NCBI RefSeq assembly: GCF_000972385.1
Contig: NZ_JXTE01000040.1
Location: 1-64,000, forward strand
Direction of reading: 5' to 3'
Source of the DNA: Streptomyces sp. WM6386
Lineage (GTDB): Bacteria; Actinomycetota; Actinomycetes; Streptomycetales; Streptomycetaceae
DNA length: 64,000 bases
In this document: one piece after another, positions 50,980 through 60,395 of the stretch
How the letters are laid out: every line of letters starts with the position of its first letter
How positions within the stretch are numbered: the stretch's first letter is position 1
Made by a program: the position numbers and the translations under genes
Notes under the pieces: model-generated
Told to the model about the DNA's origin: nothing
Database searches by the model: none
What the model saw: only the letters and a program-made list of their open reading frames with translations

Positions 50980-52215
50980 TCACTCCCCGTTCTGCGACCA
51001 GGCCCCGGTGAGAGCCGCGACCGGGTCGGCGTCGGCCGGTGCCGCGGGCCACCATTCGCCGTCGTCGTCCTGGAGGTAGGGGTACCAGCGGGTGTCGGGG
51101 CCCAGGCGCAGCTGGATGCCGTCGGCGGTCAGGGTGAGGCGATTGCGCCAGGCTCTGAGAGGTACGGGGGAGTCGGTCATCTCGGCAAGGGCCGTGGTCA
51201 GGGCGGTGCGGGCGGTCGTCATCGCCACCGGGTCGGGCGTGTGGGGCTGTTCGGTGACGGTGATGCCGACGGGGCCGCCGTGGCGCCAGGAGCGGGTGAG
51301 GCGCGCGAAGGCAGTGGGGTCGGTGCCGGTGTTCTGGATCAGGTGGTGGAACCACTCGGGTCCGGGGTTGCTTGCGGCGATGCGGACGGCGTCCTGGTGC
51401 TGGGTCAGGTGCAGGTGGGCGGTGTCGCCCGCGAGGAGCCGGGCGGCGCGCGCGGTGACGTCGGCCATGAGGCGTTCCAGGTCCGCGGCGGCCAGGCCGG
51501 TGCCGGGTGGCGGGGCGACGGGCAGTGCTGTGGTGTGGGCGGCGGGTTCCGGGAGTTCGGGCAGGGCGGGGGGCTCTTCGGCCCAACCGGCGTATGCGGT
51601 GGCGGCCGGGATGCCGGCCGGCGCCGGTGGGGCGGCGGTTTCCTGTGCTGCCGTACGGAGTGCGTGCAGTTGGGCGAAGACCTCCTCGCGGCCACGGCCG
51701 CGCAGTGCGAAGAGCACGAAGGGGTCATCGTCGATGGTGGCGGCGATGGCGTAGCAGAGCGCGGCGGCGTGCTTGCAGGGGTAGCCCCAGTCGGGGCAGG
51801 AGCACTCCGGGTCGAGTTCGGCGGGCTGCGGGAGGAAGGGGACGCCGGCTCGGCGGGCGTCGTCGACGAGTTCGGCCGGCATCTCGCCGTCCAGAAGCGC
51901 GGCGAGATGCCCGGCGCGGGCTGCGATGGTGTCGAGGAGGGTGTCCCATTGGGTGTCGGTGAGGACGGGCAGGTGGACCGAGGAGCGGTACGGGCGGGGA
52001 CGGCTGCCCTGGACAGCCGCTTTGACCTGGCCGGGTGCGATGGTGACCGGGCCGACCATGCCCTTGCGGGCGTAGGTGCGTCCGCGGGACAGACGCCCCG
52101 AATCCAGGGAGGAGTCCTCCAGGGCGGTCAACCATGCCTGGCCCCACCAGGTGGCGGCGAAGGCGCGCTTGCCGCGGGTGGGCGCTCGGCGCGGGCCGGG
52201 GACCGAGGAAGTCAT
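50980..52215 (-). CDS. SWIM zinc-finger protein
   Basis: The 411-residue protein begins with the conserved AFAATWWGQAWLTALEDSSLDSGRLSRGRTYARKGMVGPVTIAPGQVKAAVQGSRPRPYRSSVHL. The SWIM finger is ELDPECSCPDWGYPCKHAAALCY (CxC...CxH, about residues 150-172). A long Ala/Pro-rich region and a C-terminal conserved domain follow (WRNRLTLTADGIQLRLGPDTRWYPY). ATG 52215 overlaps the stop of the SNF2 helicase gene (ATGA). SWIM/SNF2 pairs are common in actinobacteria and presumably form a DNA-remodelling or repair complex; direct evidence is lacking. Confidence 0.9.
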   Translation of the reverse strand: MTSSVPGPRRAPTRGKRAFAATWWGQAWLTALEDSSLDSGRLSRGRTYARKGMVGPVTIAPGQVKAAVQGSRPRPYRSSVHLPVLTDTQWDTLLDTIAARAGHLAALLDGEMPAELVDDARRAGVPFLPQPAELDPECSCPDWGYPCKHAAALCYAIAATIDDDPFVLFALRGRGREEVFAQLHALRTAAQETAAPPAPAGIPAATAYAGWAEEPPALPELPEPAAHTTALPVAPPPGTGLAAADLERLMADVTARAARLLAGDTAHLHLTQHQDAVRIAASNPGPEWFHHLIQNTGTDPTAFARLTRSWRHGGPVGITVTEQPHTPDPVAMTTARTALTTALAEMTDSPVPLRAWRNRLTLTADGIQLRLGPDTRWYPYLQDDDGEWWPAAPADADPVAALTGAWSQNGE

Positions 52216-55106
52216 GACTGCCTCCCCAGGGTGACGAGTTCGGCGAGGTCGGAGTCGGACAGTTCGGTCAGGGCGGCCTCGCCGGAGCCGACGACGGCGT
52301 CGGCGAGCGCGCGCTTGGACGTGAGCAACTGCGCCACCCTGTCCTCCACGGTTCCCTCCGCGATGAGCTTGTGGACCTGTACGGGTCTGTCCTGGCCGAT
52401 GCGGTAGGCGCGGTCGGTGGCCTGGTCCTCGACCGCTGGGTTCCACCAGCGGTCGTAGTGCACGACGTGGGTGGCGCGGGTGAGGTTGAGTCCGGTGCCC
52501 GCTGCCTTCAACGACAGTAGGAACACCGGCACTTCACCACGCTGGAAGCGTTCCACCATGTCCTCGCGCCGGGCGACGGGGGTGCCGCCGTGCAGGAAGA
52601 GGGAGGGGACGCCGCGTTCGGTGAGGTGCCGCTCCAGGAGGGTCGCCATCTGCTTGTACTGGGTGAAGACCAGCACGGATTCGCCCTCGGCAGTAATGGT
52701 GTCGAGAAGTTCGTCGAGCAGGTCGAGCTTGCCGGAGCGGCCGCCGAGTGGCGTGGACCGGCGCAGGCTGTGCTCCTTCAAATACTGGGCCGGGTGATTG
52801 CAGATCTGCTTCAGCGCGGTGAGTAGTTTGAGCACCAGGCCGCGCCGCGCGATGCCCTCGGATTCCGCGATCCTCACCATGGTCTCGCGGACCACCGCCT
52901 CGTACAGGCCGGCCTGTTCGGCGGTCAGCGACACGACGCGATCGGTCTCGGTCTTGGCCGGCAGCTCGGGTGCGATGCCCGGGTCGGACTTCTTGCGGCG
53001 CAGCAGGAAGGGTCGTACGAGACGGGACAGGCGCTCGGCGGCCTCGGGGTCCTCTCCCGCCTCGATCGCGCGGGCGTGCCGGTCGCGGAAGGCGGTGAGA
53101 GAACCGAGGAGTCCCGGGGTGGTCCAGTCGAGGAGTGCCCACAGTTCGGAGAGGTTGTTCTCCACGGGGGTGCCGGTGAGGGCGACGCGGGCGCGGGCGG
53201 GCAGGGCGCGCAGTTCGCGGGCGGTGACGGCGTAGGGGTTCTTGACGTGCTGGGCCTCGTCGGCGGCCACGAGCGACCAGCCGGTCTCGGCGAGGGCTTT
53301 CCGGTCGCGGCGCAGCACCCCGTAGGTGACCAGGACGATCTCGTCGTCGGCCAGGTCGTCGAGGTGACGGTCGCCGCCGTGGTAGCGGCGTACGGGGACG
53401 GTCGGCGCGAATCTGGCGGCCTCGCGCTGCCAGTTGCCGAGCAGGGAGGCGGGGCAGACCACGAGAGTGGGGCCCGCGGTGGCGGGGTCGGTCTGGCGGT
53501 GCAGATGCAGGGCGAGCAGGGTGATGGTCTTGCCCAGGCCCATGTCGTCGGCGAGGCAGCCGCCGAGGCCGAGTTCGCACATCTCGGCCAGCCAGGCGAG
53601 GCCCCGCTTCTGGTAGTCGCGAAGGGTGGCCTTGAGAGCGGCGGGCTGCGCGGTGGGGGTGCGGACTTCAGGATCGCGGATACGGGCCACGAGATCGCCG
53701 AGCGCACCGACCGCCTCGCAGACGAACATCTCTCCGTCCTGTTCCACCTCGCCGGTCAGCGCGGCGCTCAGCGCCTCCATGGGGGTGAGCGGTTCCATCC
53801 GGCGACGCTGTGCGCGGGCCACCAGCTTCGGGTCGGCGACAACCCACTGGTCGCGCAGCCGGACCAGAGGGCGGCGCGTCTCGGCGAGAGCGTCCAGCTC
53901 GGCCTCGGTGAGCGGCTCGCCGCCGAGCGCGATCTGCCAGCGGAAGTCGAGCAGGGCATCGGCATCCAACATGCCGCCCGCGCTGGATCCCGGGGCGGTA
54001 CGCTGTCCGATCTCCGCGGTCGCGGTGAGCGCCTTGACCAGCTCGCGCGGCCAGTGCACGTCGATGCCGGCCGCGCGCAGCGCGTCGGTGGCGTCCCCCA
54101 GCAGGTCGAAGGCTTCGTCGTCGGTCAGCCGGAGCTGATCGGGAGCGGCGTCCTTCAGCAGCCGCTGAAGCGGGGGCCAGGCGCGGGCGCCGCGGCGCAG
54201 TGCGAGCAGGGTCTCGTTCTCGGTACGGGGGCCGAGCAGCCGCTCCACCTCGGTCGGCTCGCTCCACAGCCGTGCGGCCTCGACGACGAGCGCCGGATCT
54301 GCCGCGGTGTGCAGTTGCAGGACGGCCCGGAACTGCCGGCGCCGCCCTTCGGGCACGTCGACACGGAGCGAGACTCCGACCTCGGCGGTGAACGCGGCGG
54401 CCGTCTCCTCGGCCCACTCACGCAGGGCGGGCACGGCACGCGCCTCGCGCCAGGCGTACGGCAGCGCTCCCATGGCGAGCGGGGCGGCCGGAGTACGGAC
54501 CAGGTCGTCGGCGACCGCGTCACAGAACTGGCGCACCATCGCGGCCGGTTCGGCGATCCGCACCGGGGCCGGGCCGGGCTCGGGCAGACAGTGGGCGTGG
54601 GGCGGGAAGGCGGCAGCCAGGGCTTCGAGCGTCTGACGCTGAGCGGCGGTGAAAGGGCCCGCCTGCCAGGTGTCGTAGCCCGCCGGCGTAAGGGCCGGGT
54701 AGAGGCGGCCGTCGGCGAGCAGCCGCAGCGCGAAGCGGGCGGCGGCCTGCCAGGCGGCGCCGGAGGGATGGCTCGGCGTCGCCTTCGCCAGGGCGGAAAC
54801 AGCCACGGCCACAGGAAGCGCGTACCCCTCCACTCTGCGCCGCCGCACCGAGCGGCCGTGCGGCAGCACCAGCTCCACCGCATCGGTCTCGACTCCTGCG
54901 GCTACGGGTACCACGCCGTTCGCGGCAGCCGCTCCGGCGGGCTTCCACAGCACCAGCCGTCCCAGGCGGGCGGGCTCACCGGGCACGAAGACCGCCGCCC
55001 AGCCACCGTCGAGCAACTCCCTCGCGAAGCCCGTCGCTTCGGGCACGGCCAGCGGCGGCGCGCTCTGCGCGCCCGTACTCGGCTTTCGTACGACAACCCG
55101 TGCCAC
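52212..55106 (-). CDS. SNF2-family DEAD/DEAH-box helicase
   Basis: This is a 964-residue protein. An N-terminal ~480-residue region is specific to bacterial SNF2 proteins paired with SWIM proteins. The Swi2/Snf2 ATPase core follows: LRDYQKRGLAWL (Q region), CLADDMGLGKTI (motif I), ADEAQHVKN (motif II, DEAQ), LTGTPVENN (III), then helicase_C with VLVFTQYKQMATLLERHL, SLKAAGTGLNLTRATHVVHYDRWWNPAVEDQATDRAYRIGQ (V-VI). All motifs are intact. The frame is open to 55301. I chose GTG 55106 because upstream residues derive from a 21-bp tandem repeat. It is coupled to the SWIM gene. Confidence 0.92.
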   Translation of the reverse strand: MARVVVRKPSTGAQSAPPLAVPEATGFARELLDGGWAAVFVPGEPARLGRLVLWKPAGAAAANGVVPVAAGVETDAVELVLPHGRSVRRRRVEGYALPVAVAVSALAKATPSHPSGAAWQAAARFALRLLADGRLYPALTPAGYDTWQAGPFTAAQRQTLEALAAAFPPHAHCLPEPGPAPVRIAEPAAMVRQFCDAVADDLVRTPAAPLAMGALPYAWREARAVPALREWAEETAAAFTAEVGVSLRVDVPEGRRRQFRAVLQLHTAADPALVVEAARLWSEPTEVERLLGPRTENETLLALRRGARAWPPLQRLLKDAAPDQLRLTDDEAFDLLGDATDALRAAGIDVHWPRELVKALTATAEIGQRTAPGSSAGGMLDADALLDFRWQIALGGEPLTEAELDALAETRRPLVRLRDQWVVADPKLVARAQRRRMEPLTPMEALSAALTGEVEQDGEMFVCEAVGALGDLVARIRDPEVRTPTAQPAALKATLRDYQKRGLAWLAEMCELGLGGCLADDMGLGKTITLLALHLHRQTDPATAGPTLVVCPASLLGNWQREAARFAPTVPVRRYHGGDRHLDDLADDEIVLVTYGVLRRDRKALAETGWSLVAADEAQHVKNPYAVTARELRALPARARVALTGTPVENNLSELWALLDWTTPGLLGSLTAFRDRHARAIEAGEDPEAAERLSRLVRPFLLRRKKSDPGIAPELPAKTETDRVVSLTAEQAGLYEAVVRETMVRIAESEGIARRGLVLKLLTALKQICNHPAQYLKEHSLRRSTPLGGRSGKLDLLDELLDTITAEGESVLVFTQYKQMATLLERHLTERGVPSLFLHGGTPVARREDMVERFQRGEVPVFLLSLKAAGTGLNLTRATHVVHYDRWWNPAVEDQATDRAYRIGQDRPVQVHKLIAEGTVEDRVAQLLTSKRALADAVVGSGEAALTELSDSDLAELVTLGRQS

Positions 55107-55212
55107 TCTCGACCGCCTCGCTGCTGTCCGAGGGCCTTCTCCATGGCCCGCCCACCACTGCACTCCACCAAGCGCCGTCACCCATCGGCAAGTTCGGGCC
55201 TGCCCTTCACCA

Positions 55213-55254
55213 TCGGAAACGAGCCTGAGGGTGTCGGAAACGAGCCTGAGGGTG
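55213..55254. repeat. 21-bp perfect tandem duplication
   Basis: Two adjacent identical 21-bp units start TCGGAAACGAGCCTGAGGG, upstream of the SNF2 helicase gene. It could be promoter-associated or replication slippage. Confidence 0.85.
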
Positions 55255-55656
55255 AGGGCCTCTGCCCCGGCGAAGCGGCGCCACGGTGAGGTCATGAGCA
55301 CCTCGCCGGCTTCTTCACGATGATCGAGGAGAACTCGCCGTACCGTTCACCACGACTGTTCTCGGCGTCGAGGCGAACGGGTCGGTGTCGATCTGGCCGA
55401 CGACGGACGCGTGGTCGCCCGCTGCTCGGGGATCTGTGCTGCAGAGCCGGGATTCCGGACCTGCTGCCGGAGCCGGCTCCAGAGGGCTCGCAATGGATCG
55501 AGGCGTACCGTTACCGGGTCCACTGAACCGGGGCGTCGCGTAGTCGCCCGGCACCAGCCCGGGGCACGAGTCGACAGCCGCCCCGGCCGACGCCGACCGG
55601 ACCGAGCGCGGGGAACAGCGGGCACGCAGTGCGCATATCGCAGGATGCTTGCCATC
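55255..55656. other. Region without a convincing gene
   Basis: Short fragments look coding but broken. One frame reads GSVSIWPTTDAWSPAARGS near 55370-55440; another reads LLPEPAPEGSQWIEAYRYRVH with a TGA at about 55526. I could not assign a family. The last ~30 bases precede the RHH antitoxin gene. Confidence 0.3.
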
Positions 55657-55905
55657 ATGGCTGACACCACTCGCATCACGGTAACCCTCCCCACCGAGCA
55701 GGTGGCGGAGCTGAGGAAGGTCACGGACAACGTCTCCGGCTACGTGGCCGAAGCGGTCGCCCGACAGATCCGGCACCAGCTCCTCGGGGCCGACCTACGT
55801 GGCCACGCAGACGAACATGGCGCGTTCAGTGAAGAGGAGCTGGCCGAGGCACGGGCACGGATCTTCGGTACGACACGGGCGACGGGCGGCGCGAGCGCCG
55901 CGTGA
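55657..55905 (+). CDS. Ribbon-helix-helix antitoxin
   Basis: The 82-residue RHH protein has the beta strand TRITVTLP followed by helices EQVAELRKVTDNVSGYVAEAVARQIRHQLL, and a C-terminal toxin-neutralising tail (GAFSEEELAEARARIFG). It overlaps the PIN-domain gene by 4 bp, the standard antitoxin-first organisation. It would bind the promoter and repress the pair. An ATG at 55645 could add four residues. Confidence 0.85.
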   Translation: MADTTRITVTLPTEQVAELRKVTDNVSGYVAEAVARQIRHQLLGADLRGHADEHGAFSEEELAEARARIFGTTRATGGASAA

Positions 55906-56303
55906 GCGGGCACATCGAGACCGTTGTCCTCGACAGCGAGGGGCTGTCGGCCTGGATCGCCCAGGACCGGAAGATTCTGGCGATGTTCCAGCTGTTCCAC
56001 GACATGGGTGCAGACCTCGTCGTCAGTGCCAACACCATCGTGGAGGTGAGCCACTCCAGGGTGAATCTGCCCCGGCTGCAATGGGCGCTGTCCCGGGTCA
56101 AGGTGGAGCCGGTCACGGAGGCGGCGGCCGAGGCGGCGGCACAGCTGCTGAAGGACACCGGTCTGCACGGGCACAAGTACGCGATCGACGCGACGGTTGC
56201 GGAAGCGGCCCTGCGGCAGCCCGGCCCGGCCGCCATCCTCACGTCGGATGTCGATGCCATGACCCGGTTGTGCGGCAGCAAGGTCCGGATGATCGGGCTC
56301 TGA
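55902..56303 (+). CDS. PIN-domain RNase toxin (VapC-like)
   Basis: The 133-residue PIN-domain protein retains the acidic metal-binding residues: Asp11 in VVLDSEGLSAW, Glu48 in NTIVEVSHS, Asp about 96 in YAIDATVAEAA, and Asp in ILTSDVDAM. VapC-type toxins cleave tRNA or rRNA. The GTG start overlaps the antitoxin stop codon. The pair is intact within an otherwise decayed region and may have helped the island persist. Confidence 0.88.
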   Translation: MSGHIETVVLDSEGLSAWIAQDRKILAMFQLFHDMGADLVVSANTIVEVSHSRVNLPRLQWALSRVKVEPVTEAAAEAAAQLLKDTGLHGHKYAIDATVAEAALRQPGPAAILTSDVDAMTRLCGSKVRMIGL

Positions 56304-56304
56304 C

Positions 56305-56575
56305 CGCTGCGAGTCCTAGAGGCGAAGGTGCCCGAGCCGGGCATTCGGGGGTGGGCGAGGAAACCGAGCGCGCCCAGCCGGAAGTCGGGGGTTACCACGA
56401 CGGCGTCGCCGCGGCCGCGAGCGTACATGCGGGCAGGGCATAGCCGCTGCCGGCTCCGCTTGACCAGGCTCCGCCGTCCAGCCACACCAGCACGGGCGCG
56501 GGCCGTGCGAAGGGCGGGTACGGGGCGTGGTCACGTTCAGGTCCAAGCAGTCCTTGGGGCTTCCCGTCACGGCTG
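56305..56575 (-). pseudogene. Type-B carboxylesterase fragment
   Basis: In two minus-strand frames I see pieces of a para-nitrobenzyl-esterase-like protein: SPKDCLDLNVTTP (the conserved SEDCLxLNV motif), PAPVLVWLDGGAWSSGAGSG (oxyanion-hole HGG replaced by DGG), and ARGRGDAVVVTPDFRLGALGFLAHP. The catalytic Ser, Glu, His regions and both ends are absent. It fills the gap between the PIN toxin gene and the BTAD regulator gene. Confidence 0.7.
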
Positions 56576-56583
56576 TGCAGACG

Positions 56584-59500
56584 TCACCAGTCGAGATCCT
56601 TGTACTCGTCCGCGGGCACGCCGATGTCCGAGAAGATGTCCCATGCCTGCTGCCTCATAGGGCTGGCGGCAGCGTCCTTGTTCCTGCGGAGGGCGCGGGC
56701 GAGTGCCACGAGGGTGCGGGCTTCGCCGAGTCGGTGGCCGGTCTCGCGGTGTATGGCCAATGCCTCCCGGCCGAGGGTGACGGCTGTGACGTACGCCGAC
56801 TCGGCCTCCGCTGTGCCGCACAGGACGGTCAGGGCCTGCCCTTCCACCACTCGGAAGCTGTACTCACGTGCCAGGCGGAGTGCCTGCTCGGCATGGCGGC
56901 GGGCCTCGTCGTGGTGGCCCTGCTGCTGGTGCGTGAGGGACAGCCCCAGGACGCTGTCCGCCTCGGCTCGTCTGAATCTCGCCTTCCGGGCCAGGGCGAG
57001 GGCTTGTGTGTCAGCCTCGAGGGATCGGTCGAAGTGGGCCAGATGCCGGTGGGCAGCCGCGACCGTGGTGAGGATGCCGGACTGAATCCAGGGTCGTCCC
57101 GTGTCCTTGACCATGGCAAAGGCACGCTCGGCCTGCTCGAATCCCTCGTCGTGGCGGCCGAGCTCGATATTGATCCTCGCGACGGCGCCGACCATCCTGG
57201 CGCGGGCGTTGCGGTATCCGCGCCTCCCGTCGGGAGTCACCCAGGAGCCGAGGACGTCAAGGCCGTCGGCGAGACGGCCGAGTTCCCAGTACACCCAACC
57301 CAGAGTGTGCAGAGCCGGGCTGTCGTCCCACCAACTGAGCTCCGCACTGCGGCTGATGGCCAGTTCGAGGTGAGCGGCAGCCTCGGGCAGCCGGCCCAGA
57401 TCTCGGCAGACCATACCGAGGCCGAGCACCCCGAACGCTTCGACGTGGCGATTCCCGACTTCACGGGTGATCCGCAGGCCGGCGGCGAGATGCTCGTGGG
57501 CACTGTCGAGGCGCGCCATGCTCCATTCCACGATGCCTCCACCGCCCAGAGCCGCTGCCTCGCCCACCGCCCAACCGAGCTCCCGGCTGATGTCCAGTGC
57601 ACATGTGCAATGATCCGTCGCCTGCCTGGCGTGCCCCCAGTCCCACCGGATCACTCCAAGGCTGATGTGCATGGCTGCCTGGCCGTACAGATCGCCCTCG
57701 GCCGTGGCCGCGTCCAGTGCCGCCTGCGCGGTGGCCAGCCAGGTCGCCCGAGGCAGATGGAGCCAGAAGTGGCCGAAGAGTGCGGAGGCCAGATGCCAGG
57801 CGACCGGGCGCGGACCGTGCCGGGCGGCATGGTTGATAGCGGCGAGAAGATTGGCCCGCTCGGCCTCCAGCCACTGGGTGGCCTCGGCAGCGGACGGCAT
57901 GCCCTGCTGGTCGTAGGCCCGGAGCTCGGGCGGCAGTTCCGGAAAGAGCCAGGTCCCCGAGGCGGCGCGAGCGGCGTGCAGGTACCAGATCAGGAGCCGT
58001 TCCAGCGCGGCGTCACGGTCTGCCGCCGTGTCCTCAACCTGCGCACGCTCCTGCGCGTACTCGCGAAGGAGATCGTGGAACCGGTAACGGCCCGCCGCCG
58101 CCGGTTCGATCAGATGCGCCGCGGCCAACGCACCGAGCAGCCGACGGGCCTGGGGCAGCGGTGCGGCCAGGAAGGCTGCGGCGACCTCTGCGGTGAACTC
58201 CGCTCCGGGGAACAGGCCGAGTAGGCGGAACAGTCGGCGCGCGGCGGGTGCCAGGACTCGGTACGACACGGAGAAGGCCGTACGTAAAGGGGAGTTGGCG
58301 TCACCGTCCGGCTCCAGTGCCTCCAGCCTGTTGCCCTCGGTCATCTCGGCGACCAGGTCGGCCGTCCGCAGGGCCGGATCACCCGCCAGCCGGGCGGCGG
58401 CCACGCGCAGCGCCAGCGGAAGGCCGCCGCACAGCCGGATCAGCTCGTCGACCGCGCGCTCGTCGGCGGCGACTCGATCCGTGCCGAGGGTCTGGCTCAG
58501 CAGCGTGCGGGCCTCGTCCGGTTGGAGGAGGTCCAGGGGCAGGGCGTGGGCGCCGGCGTGGGCGATGAGGTCGCCGAGGCGGTTGCGGCTGGTGACGACG
58601 ACGCAGCAGGTTGGGCTGCCCGGGAGCAGCGGACGCACCTGCTCGGCCGAGGCTGCGTTGTCGAGCAGGACGAGCATGCGCCGGCCTGTCAGCAGGGTCC
58701 GGAAGACGCGGCCTTGGGCCTCGTGGTGCGGGGGGATCTCCGACGCCGCGAGCCCCAGGCCGCGCAGCAGCAGCTCAAGGGCCTCGCCGGGTTCGAGGGG
58801 CTTCCGGTCGTGGTCGAAGCCGTGCAGGTTGATGTAGAGCTGGCCGTCCGGGAAACGGTCGCGCACCTGGTGTGCCCAGTGCACGGCCAGCGCGGTCTTG
58901 CCGATGCCGGCGGCGCCGCCGATGGCGGAGATGACCACGGTGTTTGCCGTCCCTGGGCCGGACTCGGGCGGCAGTAACGTGTGCAATCTGGCGAGTTCGT
59001 CGGTGCGGCCCGCGAATCCCGCGGCGTCGTGGGGGAGTTCGGCGGGCGCGGGCACGGCGCCGTCACGCGGCTTGGAGGGCGTTTGCGCGGGAGGATCCGC
59101 CGGACGCAGCAGGTGGGCGTCGTCCTGCCGGAGCACCGCTTCGTACACCCGGCGCAGCTCCTCACCGGGATCGACTCCCAGCTCGTCACGCAGTCGTACG
59201 CGCATGTCCTCATACGCGTTGAGTGCTTCCGCCTGACGTTCGCCGCCGTACAGGGCCCGCATGCGCAAGGCCGTCAGAGGCTCGTCGTAGCGGTCAGCCG
59301 CCGAAGACGCCGACAGGCCGCCGAGGTCGTCGAGGGCGTCGCCGAACCGGCGCAGCAGAACAAGGCACTTGAGCCGCTCCAGCCGGAGCGTTCGCCGACG
59401 CTCCCCCAACCGCTGCCGCTCCTCCTGCGCGAACGGTCCCGGCAGGTTGGCCAGGGGTTCTCCTCGGAACAGTCCGATAGCCGCGGACAGTTGGTCCGCC

Positions 59501-59925
59501 GCGGTGGCCAGACCGCCGGACGCGATGGTGCGCATCGCCGCGTCGCCCCGCTCGTCCAGATCCGCCGTATCGAGCCGGACCCCCTCGACGATGAAGCGAT
59601 ACCAGCCCTTGCCGCTGCGGATCACCGACTCCGTATGCCGGGTGCCTTCGGCGTCGAGTGCCCTGCGCAGCGGGTTGACGTGACTGGCCAGCACCTTGTG
59701 GCCGGATGCGGGGGGCTCCGACTCCCACACCGAGTCGAGCAGTTGCTCGTGGCTTACCACACGCCCCTGACGGAGCAGCAACGCGGCCAGCACCGCCTGC
59801 CGCTTAACAGGCCCCAGATCCAGGGGTGTTCCGCCCCGCCAGGCGCGTAACGGCCCGAGCACCTCGATCCGAAGCCGATGAGGAGTTCCCCCGTCCACCG
59901 CGAAGCCTCCGCTCCCGTGCATCAT
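56584..59925 (-). CDS. AfsR/SARP-type regulator: BTAD, NB-ARC and TPR domains
   Basis: This is a 1113-residue regulator. It has an OmpR-like winged helix (about residues 15-95: LRIEVLGPLRAWRGGTPLDLGPVKRQAVLAALLLRQGRVV) and a BTAD domain (about 100-245). NB-ARC/AAA comes next, with Walker A GGAAGIGKTALAVHWA (about 337-352), GRRMLVLLDNAAS (Walker B), TSRNRL and GGLPLALRVAAARL. TPR repeats follow (about 700-1080). Such AfsR-like proteins activate secondary-metabolite or developmental genes after ligand-driven oligomerisation. No biosynthetic cluster is seen in the window. ATG 59925/59922 lack a clear ribosome binding site. It is divergent from the two-gene unit at 60009. Confidence 0.9.
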   Translation of the reverse strand: MMHGSGGFAVDGGTPHRLRIEVLGPLRAWRGGTPLDLGPVKRQAVLAALLLRQGRVVSHEQLLDSVWESEPPASGHKVLASHVNPLRRALDAEGTRHTESVIRSGKGWYRFIVEGVRLDTADLDERGDAAMRTIASGGLATAADQLSAAIGLFRGEPLANLPGPFAQEERQRLGERRRTLRLERLKCLVLLRRFGDALDDLGGLSASSAADRYDEPLTALRMRALYGGERQAEALNAYEDMRVRLRDELGVDPGEELRRVYEAVLRQDDAHLLRPADPPAQTPSKPRDGAVPAPAELPHDAAGFAGRTDELARLHTLLPPESGPGTANTVVISAIGGAAGIGKTALAVHWAHQVRDRFPDGQLYINLHGFDHDRKPLEPGEALELLLRGLGLAASEIPPHHEAQGRVFRTLLTGRRMLVLLDNAASAEQVRPLLPGSPTCCVVVTSRNRLGDLIAHAGAHALPLDLLQPDEARTLLSQTLGTDRVAADERAVDELIRLCGGLPLALRVAAARLAGDPALRTADLVAEMTEGNRLEALEPDGDANSPLRTAFSVSYRVLAPAARRLFRLLGLFPGAEFTAEVAAAFLAAPLPQARRLLGALAAAHLIEPAAAGRYRFHDLLREYAQERAQVEDTAADRDAALERLLIWYLHAARAASGTWLFPELPPELRAYDQQGMPSAAEATQWLEAERANLLAAINHAARHGPRPVAWHLASALFGHFWLHLPRATWLATAQAALDAATAEGDLYGQAAMHISLGVIRWDWGHARQATDHCTCALDISRELGWAVGEAAALGGGGIVEWSMARLDSAHEHLAAGLRITREVGNRHVEAFGVLGLGMVCRDLGRLPEAAAHLELAISRSAELSWWDDSPALHTLGWVYWELGRLADGLDVLGSWVTPDGRRGYRNARARMVGAVARINIELGRHDEGFEQAERAFAMVKDTGRPWIQSGILTTVAAAHRHLAHFDRSLEADTQALALARKARFRRAEADSVLGLSLTHQQQGHHDEARRHAEQALRLAREYSFRVVEGQALTVLCGTAEAESAYVTAVTLGREALAIHRETGHRLGEARTLVALARALRRNKDAAASPMRQQAWDIFSDIGVPADEYKDLDW

Positions 59926-60008
59926 CGGAATTTCATCGCCATTGCAGCACCCCCGGCCATGGTGACGGACACGACATCGCACAACTCGCACAACTGAAGG
60001 GGGTCCCG

Positions 60009-60395
60009 GTGACCGAAGTGGAGTTGGTGGCCGTCGCGTTGGCCACGGGAGCGGCGGCCGGACTCACGGAGACGGGATGCGAGGCCGTACATGGCCTCTG
60101 CGCCGGGCTGAGCGAGGCGGTCCGCCGGCGGTTGGCCGGGGGTGGCGGCACCAGCGGGGGCGGCGGCTACGACGTACGGGTGCTGGACGCGTACGAGACG
60201 GACCCCGACGTGTGGCGGACCCGGCTGCTCCAGGTGCTGACGGGTTCCGGGGTGGAGACGGACGAGGAGATCCTCGCGGCGGCTCGCGCCGTGCTCTGCT
60301 CGGAGCGCCAGACCGGGCGCGTCACCGTGGACGCCGACGGCGCCCAGGGGGCGCTGGTCGGGGACGGCAACACACAGCACAACACGTTCGGCTGA
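60009..60395 (+). CDS. Small protein with C-terminal G-D-G-N-T-Q motif
   Basis: The 128-residue protein has an N-terminal hydrophobic/Ala-rich helix (LVAVALATGAAAGLTETGCEAVHGLCAGL), a Gly-rich linker and a helical middle (DPDVWRTRLLQVLTGSGVETDEEILAAARAVL). It ends GALVGDGNTQHNTFG. This V-G-x-x-N-x-Q-x-N-x-F ending recurs in actinobacterial proteins and resembles the short amyloid-like/RHIM-like signalling motifs associated with bacterial NLR systems; that is inference. GTG 60009 follows AAGGGGG. It is coupled to the next gene (TGATG) and divergent from an NB-ARC regulator. Confidence 0.75.
   Translation: MTEVELVAVALATGAAAGLTETGCEAVHGLCAGLSEAVRRRLAGGGGTSGGGGYDVRVLDAYETDPDVWRTRLLQVLTGSGVETDEEILAAARAVLCSERQTGRVTVDADGAQGALVGDGNTQHNTFG

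Noticed and set aside
55315..55776. A minus-strand gene between the SNF2 and RHH genes
   Set aside because: It overlaps the start of the well-supported RHH gene and shows no domain.
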